A DNA stretch of 18,313 nt from JAMCZU01 sp964479405. GTDB taxonomy: Bacteria; Patescibacteriota; UBA1384; UBA12157; JAENIV01. The position numbers and the translations under genes were made by a program. Positions 8,495-15,898 of this stretch are shown in pieces. Positions within the stretch are counted from its first letter, which is position 1. Each line of letters begins with the position of its first letter. The stretch is taken from NCBI GenBank assembly GCA_964479405.1, contig CAYZMA010000021.1:1-18313 (forward strand), read 5' to 3'. The notes under the pieces were generated by a model. It saw only the letters and a list, made by a program, of their open reading frames with translations. It had not been told where the DNA came from and made no database searches.

Positions 8495-8500
8495 AATTTA
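8481..8500 (-). other. Internal, inverted, intact attP-like site
   Basis: Read on the minus strand, this is TAAATT-CGACCA-GTTGAAAC. The left flank equals the flank of attR (15080-15085) and the right flank equals that of attL (6623-6630). It is therefore exactly the junction expected for the circularised element, yet it sits inside the integrated copy in opposite orientation to attL and attR. Confidence 0.8.
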
Positions 8501-8760
8501 CTGAACGAAGTGCGAACTTTTTTTGAGCAAAAAAGTTCGCAATGATGCCAATGTACTAATGCCCCCCCCCCCACCCAAATTGTCCGCCTTTGGCGGACGC
8601 AGGCGTTGGCAAAAAGTTTCCCTCCCCACACCCGTTTTTACCCCTCGTAGCTTTAGCGAAGTGGGGCCTCTTTTTGCCTGTCCCGCACCGAGCTTCGCTC
8701 TGGTGCTGGGGCCCGCCTGCAAAGGAACGAGGGGGAAGAAAAAAAGGGGGCGAAAAAAGG
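8489..8760 (+). repeat. ~275-bp imperfect inverted repeat flanking the cargo, left arm
   Basis: It matches the reverse complement of 14809-15091 over its whole length with small differences. Shared parts include the attachment core, the recombinase tail codons, a 12-bp-stem hairpin GCGAACTTTTTT/AAAAAAGTTCGC (8512-8540), and a long GC-rich stretch (8608-8760). Near 8579-8599 both arms have a hairpin beginning TGTCC, but with different stem and loop. An 11-C tract (8562-8572) is specific to this arm. Several apparent open frames on both strands here are by-products of the repeat. Confidence 0.9.
8512..8540. terminator. Hairpin at the recombinase native 3' end
   Basis: GCGAAC plus six T pairs with six A plus GTTCGC over 12 bp around a 5-base loop. 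It overlaps the last codons of the native recombinase tail and is conserved at 15040-15068. The stem could act as a bidirectional terminator or as a structure at the element end. Confidence 0.5.
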
Positions 8761-8906
8761 ATTAAAAAATTGTATGCGCTTGCCCCACCCGTCCCGTGCG
8801 CGCGCACTTGCTCCCTTGGATTTGCAAGAATTATTAAATTGCATTAAACTATATGTAAGCGACAGGAAGGTATGTACTATTACTTTAATTATAGTAATAT
8901 ATTGCT
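8761..8906 (+). promoter_or_regulatory. Regulatory region of the restriction-modification operon
   Basis: It holds a 12-bp perfect palindrome GTGCGCGCGCAC (8796-8807) and, close to the regulator gene, an AT-rich palindrome: ATTACT (8879-8884) and AGTAAT (8893-8898), overlapping TACTAT/ATAGTA. The latter ends 8 bases before the start codon, a likely operator for the XRE protein and like the C-boxes of controller genes. No Shine-Dalgarno sequence precedes 8907, so the regulator may be translated from a leaderless or nearly leaderless message. Confidence 0.5.
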
Positions 8907-9116
8907 ATGAAATCAAATACTATAAACATTGCTGAAAATATTAAAAAGTATAGAGGCGACTTGGGGATATCTCAAGATAGACTCTCAAAACTTGCAGATG
9001 TTACTTATAATACAGTCATTAAGATTGAATCTGGTGTTAATAAAAATCCGACCATTGAAACCTTGTCAAAGATAGCAAAAGCATTAAAAGTTAAAGTTGA
9101 TGATTTAATAAGGTGA
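8907..9116 (+). CDS. XRE-family HTH regulator of the type III restriction-modification operon
   Basis: The 69-residue protein is a single helix-turn-helix domain: LGISQDRLSKLADVTYNTVIKIE (about 20-42) holds the two DNA-binding helices, and TIETLSKIAKALKVKVDDLI closes the fold. It lies 4 bases upstream of the methyltransferase gene. Small XRE proteins in this position act as controller (C) proteins. They bind a palindrome upstream of their own gene and delay restriction enzyme expression until the host DNA is methylated. A suitable palindrome is at 8879-8898. The role is inferred from context; the fold is clear. Confidence 0.88.
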   Translation: MKSNTINIAENIKKYRGDLGISQDRLSKLADVTYNTVIKIESGVNKNPTIETLSKIAKALKVKVDDLIR

Positions 9117-9120
9117 AGTT

Positions 9121-10830
9121 ATGCCAAAAAAAATAAACTATGACAATTGGACACAGCAACAGTTAATTGATGAAATTGAAGTCCTTAGAAAGCAAAAGAC
9201 TTATGGTTTAGTTTGGGAAACAGATAAAACGAAGGAAATTTTTGACTATTATATAAATTGGGATGGGTCGCAAGTAAAAGAGAAATTCGGCAAGCAAGAA
9301 GGAAAATTTCCAGTGCTTCGAGAGATTGCAGATAAGTCTATAGAAAATGATAACTCTGAGTACAATATAATGATTGAGGGTGATAACTACCACTCATTAG
9401 CCGTATTGAATTTTACTCACAAAAAAGCAATTGATGTCATTTATATCGATCCCCCTTACAACACCGGTGCTAAAAATTGGAAATATAATAACAACTTTGT
9501 TGAAAAGGATGATGCATATAGGCACAGTAAATGGCTTAACTTTATGGAAAAAAGGCTAAAGCTTGCCAAAAATCTTCTCAAGAAAGATGGTGTGCTAATA
9601 TGTGCGATAGACGAAAATGAGATGTGGCGGTTGGGGTGCCTGCTTGAGGAAATATTTTTTGATTATGAAACTCATTTGGTAACAATTGTTCACAATCCTA
9701 AAGGAGTACAAGGAAAAAACTTTTCGTATATCAATGAATTTGCATTCTTTGTGATTCCGAAAGGCCAGAAGATTATTGGTGATAGAAAGTTAAAGGATGA
9801 AGAAATCTATTGGAGTAATTTAAGGAATTGGGGCAATGAATCTTTGCGAAGTGATGCTCGTAACTGCTTTTACCCTATTATAACTGATGGTAATCAAATT
9901 ATTGGTTTTGGTGATGTTGCTAGCAATGACTTCCACCCAACTCGGCAGACAGATAAAAAAGACGGCCTGTATTATGTATATCCAATCGATATACAGGGAG
10001 TGGAAAGAAAATGGCGATACGCCAAACAAAGTGTTGAATCGATCAAAAATTTCTTGAAGGTCAAAAAAAATAAGGACAGAATTGAGATTGAGATCGGGAA
10101 AAATTATGGAACTGTTAGAACTGTTTGGCAAAGTCCGAATTATGATGCTTCAGAATACGGTACTAAACTGGTCAATGCTTTGGTCCCAAATAGTAGTTTT
10201 GATTTTCCAAAATCAATCTATACAGTGTATGATTGCATTTATCCAATTCTATCTAATCGTAAAAATGCAACTGTTTTAGATTTCTTTGCGGGTTCGGGTA
10301 CTACAGGTCATGCAGTATTACTTCTCAACAAAGAAGACGGAGGTAGTAGAAACTATATTTTATGTACTAATAATGAGAATGGCATAGCTGAGGATGTATG
10401 TTTTCCAAGAATGAAGGCTGTAATAGAGGGGAATAAAAAATATTCTGAAATCACAGGTATAAAGAGTAGCTTGAAGTATTTTCAAACAGATTTTGTTGAC
10501 GCAATTCACACAGATGAGAATAAAAAAAGAATTGTAAGCAAGTCTACAGAGATGCTTTGTGTTAAAGAAAATGCCTTTGAGTCGGTAACAGAAAAAAAGA
10601 CTTATAAAATCTTTAGAAACAACAAGCTAAATATTGGGATTATATTTGATGATGATGCAATAAATGATTTTATTGCAGAGGCCAAGAATATAAAAGGCAA
10701 ATTCAATGTTTATGTTTTTTCACTTGATGAGAGTGTGCCGAGTTTTGAATTTAAAGAGCTAAGAGACAGAATAAAATTGTGCCCTATTCCAGAAGTGATA
10801 CTCCATGTTTATAGGAGGATTTTCAAATGA
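9121..10830 (+). CDS. mod: Type III restriction-modification methyltransferase (Mod)
   Basis: The 569-residue protein has DPPYNTG (110-116), the N6-adenine catalytic motif IV, followed much later by the SAM-binding motif FAGSG (389-393). That order defines beta-class enzymes, to which type III Mod subunits belong. The long region between them (about 180-360) is the target recognition domain. It methylates one strand of an asymmetric site and guides the Res subunit; the site cannot be predicted. It is slightly shorter than classic Mod proteins (about 640). The stop overlaps the res start as ATGA, the usual coupled arrangement, and the XRE gene is 4 bases upstream. Confidence 0.93.
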   Translation: MPKKINYDNWTQQQLIDEIEVLRKQKTYGLVWETDKTKEIFDYYINWDGSQVKEKFGKQEGKFPVLREIADKSIENDNSEYNIMIEGDNYHSLAVLNFTHKKAIDVIYIDPPYNTGAKNWKYNNNFVEKDDAYRHSKWLNFMEKRLKLAKNLLKKDGVLICAIDENEMWRLGCLLEEIFFDYETHLVTIVHNPKGVQGKNFSYINEFAFFVIPKGQKIIGDRKLKDEEIYWSNLRNWGNESLRSDARNCFYPIITDGNQIIGFGDVASNDFHPTRQTDKKDGLYYVYPIDIQGVERKWRYAKQSVESIKNFLKVKKNKDRIEIEIGKNYGTVRTVWQSPNYDASEYGTKLVNALVPNSSFDFPKSIYTVYDCIYPILSNRKNATVLDFFAGSGTTGHAVLLLNKEDGGSRNYILCTNNENGIAEDVCFPRMKAVIEGNKKYSEITGIKSSLKYFQTDFVDAIHTDENKKRIVSKSTEMLCVKENAFESVTEKKTYKIFRNNKLNIGIIFDDDAINDFIAEAKNIKGKFNVYVFSLDESVPSFEFKELRDRIKLCPIPEVILHVYRRIFK

Positions 10831-13019
10831 TTGAATTAAAAAGATATCAGGAAGTAGCCATTGAAAAGCTCAAAAATGAAACCAATGAACTTTTGGGCTA
10901 TTCCGACAGCAAAATTTGTGTATTCAAAGCTCCAACTGGATCAGGTAAAACATTGATGGTCGCTGAATTCTTAAAAAGGCTGGTAACACAGAGATTTGAT
11001 AATAAAAAACTGTCTTTTATTTGGATATCGGTAAATAAATTGCACGATCAAAGCAAGGAAAAACTTGAAGAGTATTATAAGGATTCCAGAGTTTTACAAT
11101 GTTCAAGTTTTGAAGATTTACAGGACAAAGAAATTGCTGAAAACGAGATTCTTTTCTTTAACTGGCAAAGCATAAACAAGACGGGAAATATCTATATCAG
11201 AGAGAATGAGCAAGACAACAATCTTTCAAATATTGTTGCCAATACTGCCGAAGGTGGCAGGGAAATAATCTTGATTATTGATGAAAGCCATCATACGGCT
11301 AGTGCTGACAAATCAAGAGAAGTTATTGAAGCAATCAATCCAAAAGTAACAATTGAAGTCTCTGCCACTCCGCAAATTAAAGATACTTCTGGAATTGTTA
11401 ATGTTGATTTTGAGGATGTAAAAGAAGAGGGAATGATTAAAACCGAAATTTCGATCAATCCTGAAATCGATCAGAATAAAGTGAGCAAGAAAAGCACTGA
11501 TGATTTTGTCATTGAATGTGCTCTCAAAAAACAAAAAGAATTACTTAGTGCGTACAAGGAAAATGGGTCAAATATTAATCCGTTGTTACTCATTCAATTA
11601 CCAGACAACAAACAAGGTGTTATCGATCGCAAAGATGATATTATCAAAGTTCTCAAGGATAAATTTGGTATTACTACTGACAACAGAAAGCTTGCAATTT
11701 ATCTGTCGGAAAAAGACAGCAAAATAAATCTTGAAAATATTGAGAAACCAGACAATGAAACAGAGGTTTTAATTTTCAAACAAGCAATTGCAATAGGTTG
11801 GGATTGTCCAAGGGCCTCAATATTGGTTTTGTTTAGAGATTGGAAAAGCATCATCTTCTCAATTCAAACTATTGGTAGAATTATGCGTATGCCAGAATTT
11901 AAGCATTACTCGAATGATGCTCTAAATAAAGGCTATGTTTTTACAAACTTATCAGATGTTGAGATTGCAGAAGATATGGCCAAAGACTATATTACGCTCT
12001 ATGAAGCCAAGCGAAATACTGATTTATACAAGAATATGGATCTCGACTCCGTTTATCTTAAACGACAAAGAGAAAAAACCCGATTGACTGGGCAATTCTC
12101 AAAAATATTTTTTGATGTTGCTCAAAAAGATAAGCTTTATGAAAAAATTGATTTGAAGCCAACAAAACTTGTAAACGAAATAATGGTTGACGGCAAAATT
12201 GAAAGGCTTGATAAGGTTCAGGTTGTTGAACACGAGAACGGTCTTAAAATTGACATCACAGAAAAGGAATTGCAATATCGCTTTGATCTTTTTGTTCGTT
12301 CAGTTTGCGCCCCTTTTGCTCCAGCGGATTCAAGCGGGAGAATAAAAACTGCAATTTATAAATTGTTTGAAAATGTATTGAAAATTACCGATTATAACGA
12401 GGCTCAAAAGATAGTATTAAGCCAAGAGAACAATCAGCTTTTTATAGATGAAATAAATAAAGCTAAAGAAAATTATAAAAACCAAGTGATAGCAGAGGTT
12501 GAGGAGCAAAGAGAAATTCAGCGTTATGTTTGGAATGTGCCGTTGTTTATCAGCTATAACAGCAAGTACAAAGAAGTCGTCTATAATAAATCAATTTTGA
12601 GGCCAAACTACATAAACCCAAGTAGTAGCAAACCAGAGCATGATTTTGTAGAGCTGATTGATAGTCCTAAGAACGATGTATCGTGGTGGTTTAAAAACGG
12701 CGAAAGTGAAATAAAGTATTTCGCAATCAATTACAATGACGAGAAAGGAGTAGAAAGAGCTTTTTATGTTGATTTTATTATAGCTATGAAAGGTGGCCGA
12801 ATAGGCCTTTTTGATACGAAAAGTGGTATTACCGCTAAAATTGCTAAAGAAAAAGCCGAGGCTTTAACAAATTACATCCAAGAACAAAACAAAAGTGGCA
12901 AAAACTTGTGGGGCGGAGTAGTTGTATTTAAGGAAGGTAGTTGGCGGTACAATGACAATAAAATATACGAATACAATCCCGATGATTTGAAGGATTGGAA
13001 GTTTCTGGATTTAAATTAG
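10827..13019 (+). CDS. res: Type III restriction enzyme subunit (Res), helicase-nuclease
   Basis: The 730-residue protein shows the SF2 helicase motifs in order: Walker A APTGSGKT (35-42), DESHH near 152, the SAT motif in EVSATPQ near 180, and motif VI QTIGRIMRMPE near 350. Near residues 648-667 a VDF...GLFDTKSG stretch fits the PD-(D/E)XK nuclease of Res subunits. It is shorter than EcoP1I-type Res proteins (about 970). With Mod it cleaves unmethylated foreign DNA after ATP-driven movement. AGGAGG lies 9 bases before the ATG, and the gene overlaps mod by 4 bases. Confidence 0.93.
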   Translation: MIELKRYQEVAIEKLKNETNELLGYSDSKICVFKAPTGSGKTLMVAEFLKRLVTQRFDNKKLSFIWISVNKLHDQSKEKLEEYYKDSRVLQCSSFEDLQDKEIAENEILFFNWQSINKTGNIYIRENEQDNNLSNIVANTAEGGREIILIIDESHHTASADKSREVIEAINPKVTIEVSATPQIKDTSGIVNVDFEDVKEEGMIKTEISINPEIDQNKVSKKSTDDFVIECALKKQKELLSAYKENGSNINPLLLIQLPDNKQGVIDRKDDIIKVLKDKFGITTDNRKLAIYLSEKDSKINLENIEKPDNETEVLIFKQAIAIGWDCPRASILVLFRDWKSIIFSIQTIGRIMRMPEFKHYSNDALNKGYVFTNLSDVEIAEDMAKDYITLYEAKRNTDLYKNMDLDSVYLKRQREKTRLTGQFSKIFFDVAQKDKLYEKIDLKPTKLVNEIMVDGKIERLDKVQVVEHENGLKIDITEKELQYRFDLFVRSVCAPFAPADSSGRIKTAIYKLFENVLKITDYNEAQKIVLSQENNQLFIDEINKAKENYKNQVIAEVEEQREIQRYVWNVPLFISYNSKYKEVVYNKSILRPNYINPSSSKPEHDFVELIDSPKNDVSWWFKNGESEIKYFAINYNDEKGVERAFYVDFIIAMKGGRIGLFDTKSGITAKIAKEKAEALTNYIQEQNKSGKNLWGGVVVFKEGSWRYNDNKIYEYNPDDLKDWKFLDLN

Positions 13020-13023
13020 TTTT

Positions 13024-13731
13024 ATGACTAGTGATTTTGTAAAATTTCAAGAATATTTAAAAAGAATGCGGTCTATTTATTTACATGCGCTTTGTGCATT
13101 TCGGGTTTATGATGAAATGGAAAAGTTGCGGGCACCAAATATAGTTGGCAAAAAAGAAGCAGGTGAAAATAACGAGGTCATAAATAGATTTAAAGGTTTC
13201 TTCATTATCTCGCGTGAATCGTTGAATTTTTATTTCTTAATGGAATTAGCAAAAATACTAGATGATGCTTCTCGGTCGCTTCATCTTAACAAGCTAATAA
13301 ATTATGTAAACTCAAATAAGAAAAAATTAAATATTGAAGAGTTTAAAAAAATAAATTCCGACCGTGCATATTTAGATGATTTGGTTGACCGATATGAGGG
13401 AATGACAAAAGAAGATTTTGAATCAATAAACAATAAGCTTGAAGAAACAAAGGACATAAGAAAAAAAATAAAAACTTATAGAGATCAGAATCTGGCACAC
13501 GAGGATCTAAAAAAAGAAAATGTTAATTTATCGTACGGTGATATTGAGAAAATCTTTAATTTAGTAGCTGAGATATTAAACATTTTTTCAAATAAAATGG
13601 ACTTTTCGAGCACAGATTATAGTTTAGCCGTTGATGAAAGCAGACAGGATACTCGCGATGTCATCGACTTTCTGAAAAGATTTGAAAAATATCGACTTAA
13701 AGAAATTGAGGAAGAGTATGGCTTTAAGTAA
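13024..13731 (+). CDS. HEPN-like (AbiU2-type) protein linked to the type III system
   Basis: The 235-residue, mostly helical and highly charged protein contains TYRDQNLAHED, giving Arg153-x5-His159. This is the RX4-6H signature of HEPN ribonuclease domains, set in a context resembling AbiU2-type HEPN proteins (long helices, lysine-rich linker at 98-112). HEPN proteins often cut RNA in abortive infection and toxin-antitoxin systems. It follows res by 4 bases with no strong ribosome site and lies in the same operon, so it may be a backup killer module or an RNA-level defence. The fold assignment is from the motif only. Confidence 0.6.
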   Translation: MTSDFVKFQEYLKRMRSIYLHALCAFRVYDEMEKLRAPNIVGKKEAGENNEVINRFKGFFIISRESLNFYFLMELAKILDDASRSLHLNKLINYVNSNKKKLNIEEFKKINSDRAYLDDLVDRYEGMTKEDFESINNKLEETKDIRKKIKTYRDQNLAHEDLKKENVNLSYGDIEKIFNLVAEILNIFSNKMDFSSTDYSLAVDESRQDTRDVIDFLKRFEKYRLKEIEEEYGFK

Positions 13732-14401
13732 TACATCTAGGAGCCATAAGATAACCATGAAAAAGATAGATAAAATTTTTTGCAAACCACAATTTAGTAA
13801 AGATGAATATATTTCTAAGCACGGCGAAGGTTATTCGAGTTTATACTTATTAAGAAGAGATGTATGTTGGTGCAGAGGACTTGATCTAAAAACAAATAAA
13901 AGAATAGTTGAAGGAGCGGACGCGCCGTTTGCTGCCTTTATATTATTAAGGGTTCTTCTAAATTATTCAATTGCCTTATCTGATAGTGATATGCAAAATT
14001 ATGTAAAAAAATATTTTCCTCATATGTTATCTAAAGACGAATTGACAATATTAAATCGTCTTCGCAATGCATTGGAGCACCAAAGTTATAATCTAATGTG
14101 GACACCAAACATTGAAAAGGATGAAAAAGGAAAAATTACTTTATTTGCAATGACGGAAGAAACCATTTCGCCATTAGTTGAGAAAATAGATGAAACCAAA
14201 GATGGCGAAACATGGATTGTTAATATTGATAAATTACATAAAGAGATTGAGCAATCAATTAATAATTTTTATAATTCTCTTAAAGCCAGCGATGAATCCG
14301 AACGCGTGATAGAGTTTTCAGACAACCACCAAATGCACGTGGTAACGCGAGAAGAATTTATTGAATATAGCCAAAATCGTAAGAAGATAGGAGAGTTATG
14401 A
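13718..14401 (+). CDS. Second HEPN-like protein
   Basis: I chose ATG 13718 (227 residues) because GAGG precedes it by 6 bases; the upstream ATG at 13682 would overlap the previous gene by 50 bases. The protein has LNRLRNALEHQSY with Arg116-x4-His121 (RNALEH), typical of HEPN domains, and a hydrophobic helix at about 71-87. It overlaps the 3' end of the first HEPN-like gene by 14 bases, so translation is likely coupled. Two HEPN-motif genes in a row suggest a heteromeric or toxin/partner arrangement. I do not recognise the exact family; a non-catalytic HEPN role is possible. Confidence 0.55.
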   Translation: MALSNTSRSHKITMKKIDKIFCKPQFSKDEYISKHGEGYSSLYLLRRDVCWCRGLDLKTNKRIVEGADAPFAAFILLRVLLNYSIALSDSDMQNYVKKYFPHMLSKDELTILNRLRNALEHQSYNLMWTPNIEKDEKGKITLFAMTEETISPLVEKIDETKDGETWIVNIDKLHKEIEQSINNFYNSLKASDESERVIEFSDNHQMHVVTREEFIEYSQNRKKIGEL

Positions 14402-14703
14402 ATTGGTTTGTATATGTATTAATTGGAATAATTCTGGGTTTTACCGCTGGGTATTTTATTGGCAAGCGGAACAAAGCGGAAACATTTGCCAATGATGCAG
14501 AGAGAATCAAAAGCGAAAATATGACAAAGCTCAAAGAATATTTGAATAATCAAACTGATAATGAAATTAACAACGAAGATGTCAGGAAACTTTTAAATGT
14601 TTCCGACACGACCGCTTGCCGATATCTCGATGAATTGGAAAAAGTAAATCTAATCAAACAAGTAGGCACAGACGGGCCGAAAGTATACTACAAAAAGAAC
14701 TAG
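14398..14703 (+). CDS. Membrane-anchored winged-helix protein
   Basis: The 101-residue protein begins with one transmembrane helix (about 4-22, with a GxxxG-like GFTAGYFIG), then a charged linker. A winged-helix domain (about 43-101) follows, with DVRKLLNVSDTTACRYLDELEKVNLIKQVG as recognition helix and wing. The start overlaps the previous stop as ATGA. The combination suggests a DNA-binding protein tethered to the membrane. It may sense or localise the defence operon, or act as an antitoxin-like regulator of the HEPN genes; this is inference. As I recall, short proteins of this architecture occur in Patescibacteria genomes. Confidence 0.65.
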   Translation: MNWFVYVLIGIILGFTAGYFIGKRNKAETFANDAERIKSENMTKLKEYLNNQTDNEINNEDVRKLLNVSDTTACRYLDELEKVNLIKQVGTDGPKVYYKKN

Positions 14704-14732
14704 CAAATCGCCCCATGTGGGTGGGGTGATTG
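14704..14732. terminator. GC-rich hairpin after the defence operon
   Basis: AAATCGCCCCA pairs with TGGGGTGATT around a short loop, just after the stop of the last cargo gene. It resembles, in reverse orientation, the palindrome at about 8190-8222 in the recombinase promoter region, so both sides of the cargo share this element. It may terminate the operon. Confidence 0.45.
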
Positions 14733-14808
14733 ATAAATCCTCAATTTTTTTGGTGGACAAATCCCCCCTGATCGTGTATGATAAACTAAGATTTCCCAAT
14801 GGTTTCAA

Positions 14809-15091
14809 CCTTTTTTCGCCCCCTTTTCTTTCCCCCTCGCTCCTTTGCAGGCGGGCCCCAGCACCAGAGCGAAGCTCGGTGCGGGACAGGCAAAAAGAGG
14901 CCCCACTTCGCTAAAGCTACGAGGGGTAAAAACGGGTGTGGGGAGGGAAACTTTTTGCCAACGCCTGCGTCCAGTCCCTTTCGCAGAAAGAGCTGGACAA
15001 TTAGGGTGGGGTGGGGAGCATTGGAACATTAGCATCATTGCGAACTTTTTTCTTCAAAAAAAGTTCGCACTTCGTTCAGTAAATTCGACCA
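14809..15091 (-). repeat. ~280-bp imperfect inverted repeat flanking the cargo, right arm
   Basis: This is the reverse-complement partner of 8489-8760. On the minus strand it starts with TGGTCG and encodes the native recombinase tail NLLNEVRTFFEEKSSQ with one substitution (E for Q), then the same hairpin (15040-15068) and the same GC-rich tract. Differences cluster around the second hairpin (14968-15003), which has a longer stem and loop here (GTCCAG...CTGGAC). No gene is present between 14704 and 15196 other than these repeats. Confidence 0.9.
15086..15091 (+). other. attR core of the integrated element
   Basis: CGACCA follows AGTAAATT (element side, also seen in the internal attP) and precedes AAGTAAAT (chromosome). 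Joining the tRNA side of attL to the chromosome side of attR predicts an empty site CCCCGACCA-AAGTAAAT. This boundary makes the element about 8.47 kb. Confidence 0.8.
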
Positions 15092-15130
15092 AAGTAAATA
15101 AAATTAGAGATAAAAAATAGCAAAATATCA

Positions 15131-15166
15131 GGTCAAAAGAGAACCGTCCCCATTTTTCGTCCCCAT
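15131..15166. repeat. GAACCGTCCCC-type repeat fragment
   Basis: GAACCGTCCCCATTTTT is followed at once by a second GTCCCCATTTTT. Sequences of this type are widespread short repeats in many bacterial genomes, and I recall them next to REP-associated (Y1) transposase units. No transposase is in this window. It lies between attR and the second restriction system. Confidence 0.4.
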
Positions 15167-15196
15167 TTTTCATTTTTCTTATTTTGTGAGGTAGTG

Positions 15197-15898
15197 ATGA
15201 CGCTAGATCAACTTGTTAAAAAATTGAAAAAGATTAAGAAGGCGGGCTATATCCTAACGCATAGGGTAAATGATACAGGTATTGGCAAAACTCTTGAAGA
15301 TTTATTGGATGTTCCAGAAAATAATTTTCGTTTGCCAGATGTTGGCGAAATAGAATTAAAGGCAAAAAGAATCGATTCTCAAAGCATGCTAACAATCGCG
15401 ACGAAATCACCCGAGCCAAGAGGAGTGAATAAATTATTATTTGAAAAACTGAAGTATCAGGATTCGTTCGGTCAATTTTGCCTACATTCTACAATTAGTG
15501 GTTCAAAATTAAATAATCAAGGATTAAAGGTTTCTTTAGATGATGGGATTCTTAGACTTGAAAATGCCGCTGGAATTGAAGCATATTGGCCCATTTCAAC
15601 TTTTGATGATGTATTAGTTTCAAAATCTAATAAAATACTTCTGGTGTTTGCGGAGACTTCGGGCGAAAGAAAAACAGCTTCGGAAAAGTTTCATTACATT
15701 GAAGCTTATCTGCTTTCTGGTTTAAATATAAACAAATTTACCACTGCTATTCAAAATGATAAGTTAAAGATTGATATAAGAATTGGGGTTTATCGTAGTG
15801 GTAAAAGTGCTGGAAAGTATCATGATCATGGCACTGGTTTTAGAATTGATAAACGGAATTTTTTGGAACTTTTTGACAACTACGAGAAACTTATTTAA
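15197..15898 (+). CDS. MvaI/BcnI-family restriction endonuclease
   Basis: The 233-residue protein has the family signature GIGKTLEDLL (28-37), then LPDVGEIELKAKR (46-58), which supplies a PD-(D/E)XK centre with Asp48, Glu53 and Lys55. A conserved FHYIEAY and a histidine-rich GKYHDHGTGFRI segment lie near the C-terminus. The length matches MvaI (about 245) and BcnI (about 238). Enzymes of this family cut CCWGG or CCSGG-like sites as monomers, nicking each strand in turn; the site here is a guess. The start at ATG 15197 is preceded by GAGG at 15188-15191. The gene meets the LexA-methyltransferase gene tail to tail with an 8-base overlap. Confidence 0.88.
   Translation: MTLDQLVKKLKKIKKAGYILTHRVNDTGIGKTLEDLLDVPENNFRLPDVGEIELKAKRIDSQSMLTIATKSPEPRGVNKLLFEKLKYQDSFGQFCLHSTISGSKLNNQGLKVSLDDGILRLENAAGIEAYWPISTFDDVLVSKSNKILLVFAETSGERKTASEKFHYIEAYLLSGLNINKFTTAIQNDKLKIDIRIGVYRSGKSAGKYHDHGTGFRIDKRNFLELFDNYEKLI

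Larger units (their letters stand above)
8333..8545 (+). pseudogene. Detached inverted copy of the recombinase 3' end with native C-terminus
   Basis: In the plus frame this encodes recombinase residues 454-507 (identical to the intact gene) and then 16 further residues, NLLNEVRTFFEQKSSQ, and a stop at 8543-8545. It is thus the 3' end the recombinase would have without the tRNA junction. The N-terminal 453 codons are absent at this location. If the segment 6779-8332 flips, the recombinase gene joins this tail. The sequence just left of it (to 8332) differs from that next to the other arm, so it is a real breakpoint and not a trivial duplication of the whole gene. Confidence 0.85.

Noticed and set aside
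8562..8572. Run of 11 C as a possible phase-variation tract
   Set aside because: It lies in a non-coding repeat arm downstream of a stop codon, with no gene whose frame or promoter spacing it would clearly alter.
8498..8847. Several ORFs of 60-85 codons on both strands
   Set aside because: Produced by the GC-rich inverted repeat arm; partners appear at 14717-15120 in mirrored form, with no ribosome sites or protein-like composition.
14717..15120. ORFs on both strands after the defence operon
   Set aside because: Same repeat arm as above in reverse; only the short recombinase tail in it is real coding ancestry.
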